Source of the DNA: Prado023 sp963714995
GTDB taxonomy: Bacteria; Actinomycetota; Actinomycetes; S36-B12; CAIYMF01
Assembly (NCBI GenBank): GCA_963714995.1
Contig: CAVQQP010000019.1
Span: forward strand, 434,001-498,000
Length of the DNA: 64,000 nt
Direction: 5' to 3'
Below are positions 61,689-64,000 of the stretch, one piece after another; the first letter of the stretch is position 1; the number at the start of each line of letters is the position of its first letter. The translations under genes were made by a program, and so were the position numbers. Under the pieces are notes generated by a model that was given only the letters and a program-made list of their open reading frames with translations, was not told where the DNA came from and did not search any database.

Positions 61689-62822
61689 GTGGCACGCAAG
61701 CGGACCAAGCGGATCGGCATCCTCACTGCCGGCGGGGACAGCCCAGGGCTCAACGCGGCGATCCGCGGCGTGGGCAAGACAGCCATCGGCCACTACGGCA
61801 TGGAGCTGATCGGCTTCCGTGACGGCATCACCGGCCTGGCGCACAACCGGCACGTGCCGCTGGACAGCGCCGCACTGTCGGGGATCCTCACCCGCGGGGG
61901 GACCATCCTGGGCACGAGCCGGGACAAGGTGCACCGGATGGAGGTCGACGGCGAGATCCGCGACATGGTGCCCACCGTGGTGGAGAACTACGAGAAGGAG
62001 GGCCTCGACGGGCTGATCGTGATCGGCGGTGGGGGCACCGCGAAGAACGCCCTGCGGCTGCAGGCTGCGGGGCTCAACGTCCTGACGCTGCCCAAGACGA
62101 TCGACAACGACATCTACGGCACGGACACCAGCTTCGGCTTCGCCACCGCCACCGAGATCGCCACCGAGGCGATCGACCGGGTGCACAGCACGGCGCACAG
62201 CCACCACCGGATCATCCTCACCGAGGTCATGGGTCACCGGGCCGGATGGCTCACATTGGCCTCCGGGCTGGCCGGTGGCGCGGACGTCATCCTGATCCCT
62301 GAGATCCCCTACTCGGTCGAGAGGATCGCCGAGACCATCCGCGCGCGCACCGCACGGGGCAGCTCGTTCAGCGTGGTCGCGGTGGCTGAGGGGGCCCGCG
62401 ACGCCGATGACACTGCCGACTACGAGGCGGCCCGGCTGCTGGTGAAGGCAGCCAAGACCTCCGAGGCCTCGAGGGCAGCCAGGGCCCACCTGGCCCACGT
62501 GGAGGACTCCCAGCGCGAGCACACCTTCCGGCTGGCCCGCGAGCTCGAGGCGGCCACCGGCCTGGAGACGCGCGTGACGATCCTGGGCTACGTCCAGCGC
62601 GGCGGGGCCCCGTGCGCCGCGGACCGGATCCTGGCCACCCGCCTCGGCGCGGCGGCGGCCGACCTCGTCGCCCGGGGCGAGTACGGCTGCATGGTCGCAG
62701 CGCGCGGTGACGGCACCGAGGCCGTGCCCCTGACCGAGGTCGCCGGCAAGGTCAAGCTCGTGCCCCCGGACCACGACTGGGTCGCCGCCGCCCGCAAGGT
62801 GGGCACGGGGCTCGGCGACTGA
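61689..62822 (+). CDS. pfkA: 6-phosphofructokinase (group III type)
   Basis: 377-residue PFK. ILTAGGDSPGLNAAIR opens the ATP/PPi site; GGGGT at 113-117 replaces the usual GGDGS or GGEGT, and PKTIDND (135-141) carries the Lys typical of PPi-dependent and group III enzymes plus the catalytic Asp. MGHRAGWLTL and VTILGYVQRGG follow. Phosphorylates fructose 6-phosphate. Gly at the first acidic position is unusual. ATG 61689. Frame intact; 48 nt after the hydrolase gene. Confidence 0.88.
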   Translation: MARKRTKRIGILTAGGDSPGLNAAIRGVGKTAIGHYGMELIGFRDGITGLAHNRHVPLDSAALSGILTRGGTILGTSRDKVHRMEVDGEIRDMVPTVVENYEKEGLDGLIVIGGGGTAKNALRLQAAGLNVLTLPKTIDNDIYGTDTSFGFATATEIATEAIDRVHSTAHSHHRIILTEVMGHRAGWLTLASGLAGGADVILIPEIPYSVERIAETIRARTARGSSFSVVAVAEGARDADDTADYEAARLLVKAAKTSEASRAARAHLAHVEDSQREHTFRLARELEAATGLETRVTILGYVQRGGAPCAADRILATRLGAAAADLVARGEYGCMVAARGDGTEAVPLTEVAGKVKLVPPDHDWVAAARKVGTGLGD

Positions 62823-62935
62823 CGGGAGACAGGCAGGACCTCACGGGCCGCGCCCTCATCGCGCACGGCGGGGACTACGCTCTGCTCACAGGCTCGGATG
62901 ACTCCGTGCTCGTCCCCACCCACTGAGGAGCACTC

Positions 62936-63355
62936 ATGATCACCACACGCACCACCGCGGTCCTCGCCGGGATCGGACTGGCCCTGTCCCTGGCCGCCTG
63001 CTCGTCGTCACCGGATACGGCTGAGGCGAACGCGGCGTACTGCGAGGGCGCCGCAAAGGTGCAGTCCGAGATCACCGAGCTGGAGACCCTGATCCAGGGC
63101 GGCGGCTCGTCGGACGCTGTCAAGACGCAGTGGGGCGCGGTGCAGGCCGCCATCGAGGCGAACTCGGTCCCGCTCTCCCAGCTGGAGGATGCGGCGCAGG
63201 AGGACATCGCGGCGGCCTACGACACGTTCACGGCCTCAGTCGAGGCGATTCCCAGCGACGCTGCACCGAGCGAGGCAGCGCCCCAGTACCAGGCCGCGAT
63301 CGACGCGTTGACCACCGACATCGAGGCGGTCGCGGCAGAGGTCGGCTGCTCCTAG
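62936..63355 (+). CDS. small lipoprotein, hypothetical
   Basis: 139 residues with a lipoprotein signal: MITTRTTAVLAGIGLALSLAAC, lipobox SLAAC with Cys22. The mature part is acidic, Ala-rich and has two more Cys that could form a disulfide. ATG 62936 with GAGGAG upstream. No family recognised. It probably sits on the outer face of the membrane. Confidence 0.72.
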   Translation: MITTRTTAVLAGIGLALSLAACSSSPDTAEANAAYCEGAAKVQSEITELETLIQGGGSSDAVKTQWGAVQAAIEANSVPLSQLEDAAQEDIAAAYDTFTASVEAIPSDAAPSEAAPQYQAAIDALTTDIEAVAAEVGCS

Positions 63356-63421
63356 CCGCCGGTCCGGTCACCATCGTCCGGGCGGCCTGTCCGCCATGCT
63401 CGGCCAGCGAAGGAGCCCACC

Positions 63422-64000
63422 GTGACCGTCGTCCTGCCCTACCGGGATGCCTCGCTTCCCACCGAGGAACGGGTCGAGGACCTGCTGGGTCGCATGACCC
63501 TGCCCGAGAAGGTCGGGCAGATGCTGCAGCTCAACGCCCAGGGCGACCTCGACGACATCGTCTCTGCCACGCTCGCGGGCTCGATCCTGCACGCCTCCCC
63601 CGAGGCGATGGTCCGCGCGATCGACCTGGCGGCCCGGACCCGTCTGGGCATCCCGCTGCTGACAGCAGATGACGCGATCCACGGGCACTCCTTCTGGCCG
63701 GGGGCGACGATCTTCCCCACACAGCTGGCGATGGCGTGCTCCTGGGACCCCGAGCTGGTCGAGCGCATGGCCCGGGCGACCGCCGTCGAGGTGTCCGCGA
63801 CCGGGCTGCACTGGACGTTCTCCCCCGTGCTGTGCATCGCGCGGGACCTGCGCTGGGGACGCGTCGGGGAGACCTTCGGGGAGGACCCGTACCTCATCGG
63901 GGAGCTCGGGGCAGCGATGGTGCGCGGCTATCAGGGCGCGGGCCTGGACGACCCCACTGCGGTGCTGGCGTGCGCCAAGCACTTCGCCGGGTACTCCGAG
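63422..64000 (+). CDS. glycoside hydrolase family 3 N-terminal domain protein (5' part, runs off the right edge)
   Basis: Only the first 193 residues are in the window. The frame opens at GTG 63422 with AAGGAG 6 nt upstream and reads VEDLLGRMTLPEKVGQMLQL, TRLGIPLLTADDAIHGHSFWPGATIFPTQLA, SPVLCIARDLRWGRVGETFGEDPYL and ACAKHFAGYSE, the hallmarks of the GH3 (beta-glucosidase-like) barrel including the substrate Lys-His. The catalytic Asp lies beyond the end. No signal peptide, so it is cytoplasmic. Confidence 0.88.
   Translation, partial: MTVVLPYRDASLPTEERVEDLLGRMTLPEKVGQMLQLNAQGDLDDIVSATLAGSILHASPEAMVRAIDLAARTRLGIPLLTADDAIHGHSFWPGATIFPTQLAMACSWDPELVERMARATAVEVSATGLHWTFSPVLCIARDLRWGRVGETFGEDPYLIGELGAAMVRGYQGAGLDDPTAVLACAKHFAGYSE

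Noticed and set aside
1..64000. tRNA, rRNA, CRISPR, insertion-sequence or prophage content
   Set aside because: No clover-leaf with T-loop, no repeat array, no transposase or integrase motif was seen on either strand.

Overview
The window is 64 kb of very GC-rich DNA with strong G/C preference at third codon positions. It comes from an actinobacterium, probably a free-living, lipid-metabolising member of the Actinomycetes. I cannot resolve the order; Propionibacteriales/Nocardioidaceae-like or Micrococcales-like are both compatible. Indicators are a CsoR copper repressor, a DtxR/IdeR-type iron box, a TCGAAC-N4-GTTCGG SOS box in front of a DUF222-HNH gene, a wax ester synthase/DGAT, a PlsB plus HAD-PlsC pair like M. 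tuberculosis Rv2482c-Rv2483c, and a GlpD/TetR/flavoprotein/diacylglycerol kinase set like Rv2249c-Rv2252. I found no tRNA, rRNA, CRISPR array, insertion sequence or phage gene. It reads as ordinary chromosome.

Layout from left to right. 0.3-3.3 kb: copper module (csoR-copA, with copA broken by about eight frame changes). 3.3-4.3 kb: GNAT acetyltransferase and a small unknown protein. 4.3-8.2 kb: Fbp-type iron ABC importer behind an iron box. 8.3-11 kb: a two-gene ABC-2 exporter. 11.3-16.1 kb: acyltransferases plsB and HAD-plsC, then a Tat-exported flavin amine oxidase. 16.1-18.7 kb: succinate-semialdehyde dehydrogenase and a metallophosphoesterase. 18.7-24.2 kb: lipid kinase, glpD and a TetR regulator, divergent from an AGPS-like FAD oxidase. 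24.2-27.4 kb: small enzymes and the SOS-box DUF222-HNH gene. 27.4-30 kb: wax ester synthase and a Ca2+/H+ antiporter. 30-34.2 kb: GIY-YIG nuclease, flavodoxin-like protein, PaiB, Nei glycosylase, pterin dehydratase and an AAC(3)-like acetyltransferase. 34.2-35.9 kb: a second ABC-2 exporter. 35.9-39.7 kb: carotenoid genes (RPE65/BCO-like oxygenase, crtI, idi). 39.6-44.5 kb: DUF3516 helicase, LysR regulator, small membrane protein, rsgA. 44.7-46.8 kb: a third ABC exporter. 46.8-51 kb: VWA/MoxR pair and glgX. 51-56.5 kb: MMPL transporter, a 71-residue protein, a membrane-tethered PhoD phosphatase and an unknown membrane protein. 56.5-61.6 kb: a PEP-synthase/rifampicin-phosphotransferase-like enzyme, a SHOCT protein, an orphan HicB-like regulator, an M50 protease and a DLH-family hydrolase. 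61.7-64 kb: phosphofructokinase, a lipoprotein, and the start of a GH3 glycosidase that runs off the end.

A theme is glycerol and lipid metabolism: PlsB and PlsC acylate glycerol-3-phosphate, GlpD oxidises it, the AGPS-like flavoprotein and lipid kinase act on ether- or diacyl-lipid type substrates, and the WS/DGAT makes storage esters. A second theme is isoprenoid/carotenoid cleavage.

Caution about the sequence itself: about 23 single-base frame changes break otherwise well-conserved genes, all left of 37.4 kb and most equivalent to one extra base. From 37.4 to 64 kb I see none in a recognisable gene. Motifs stay intact across the breaks, so sequencing or assembly indels are the likeliest cause. 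For such genes I give the full extent and note the breaks.
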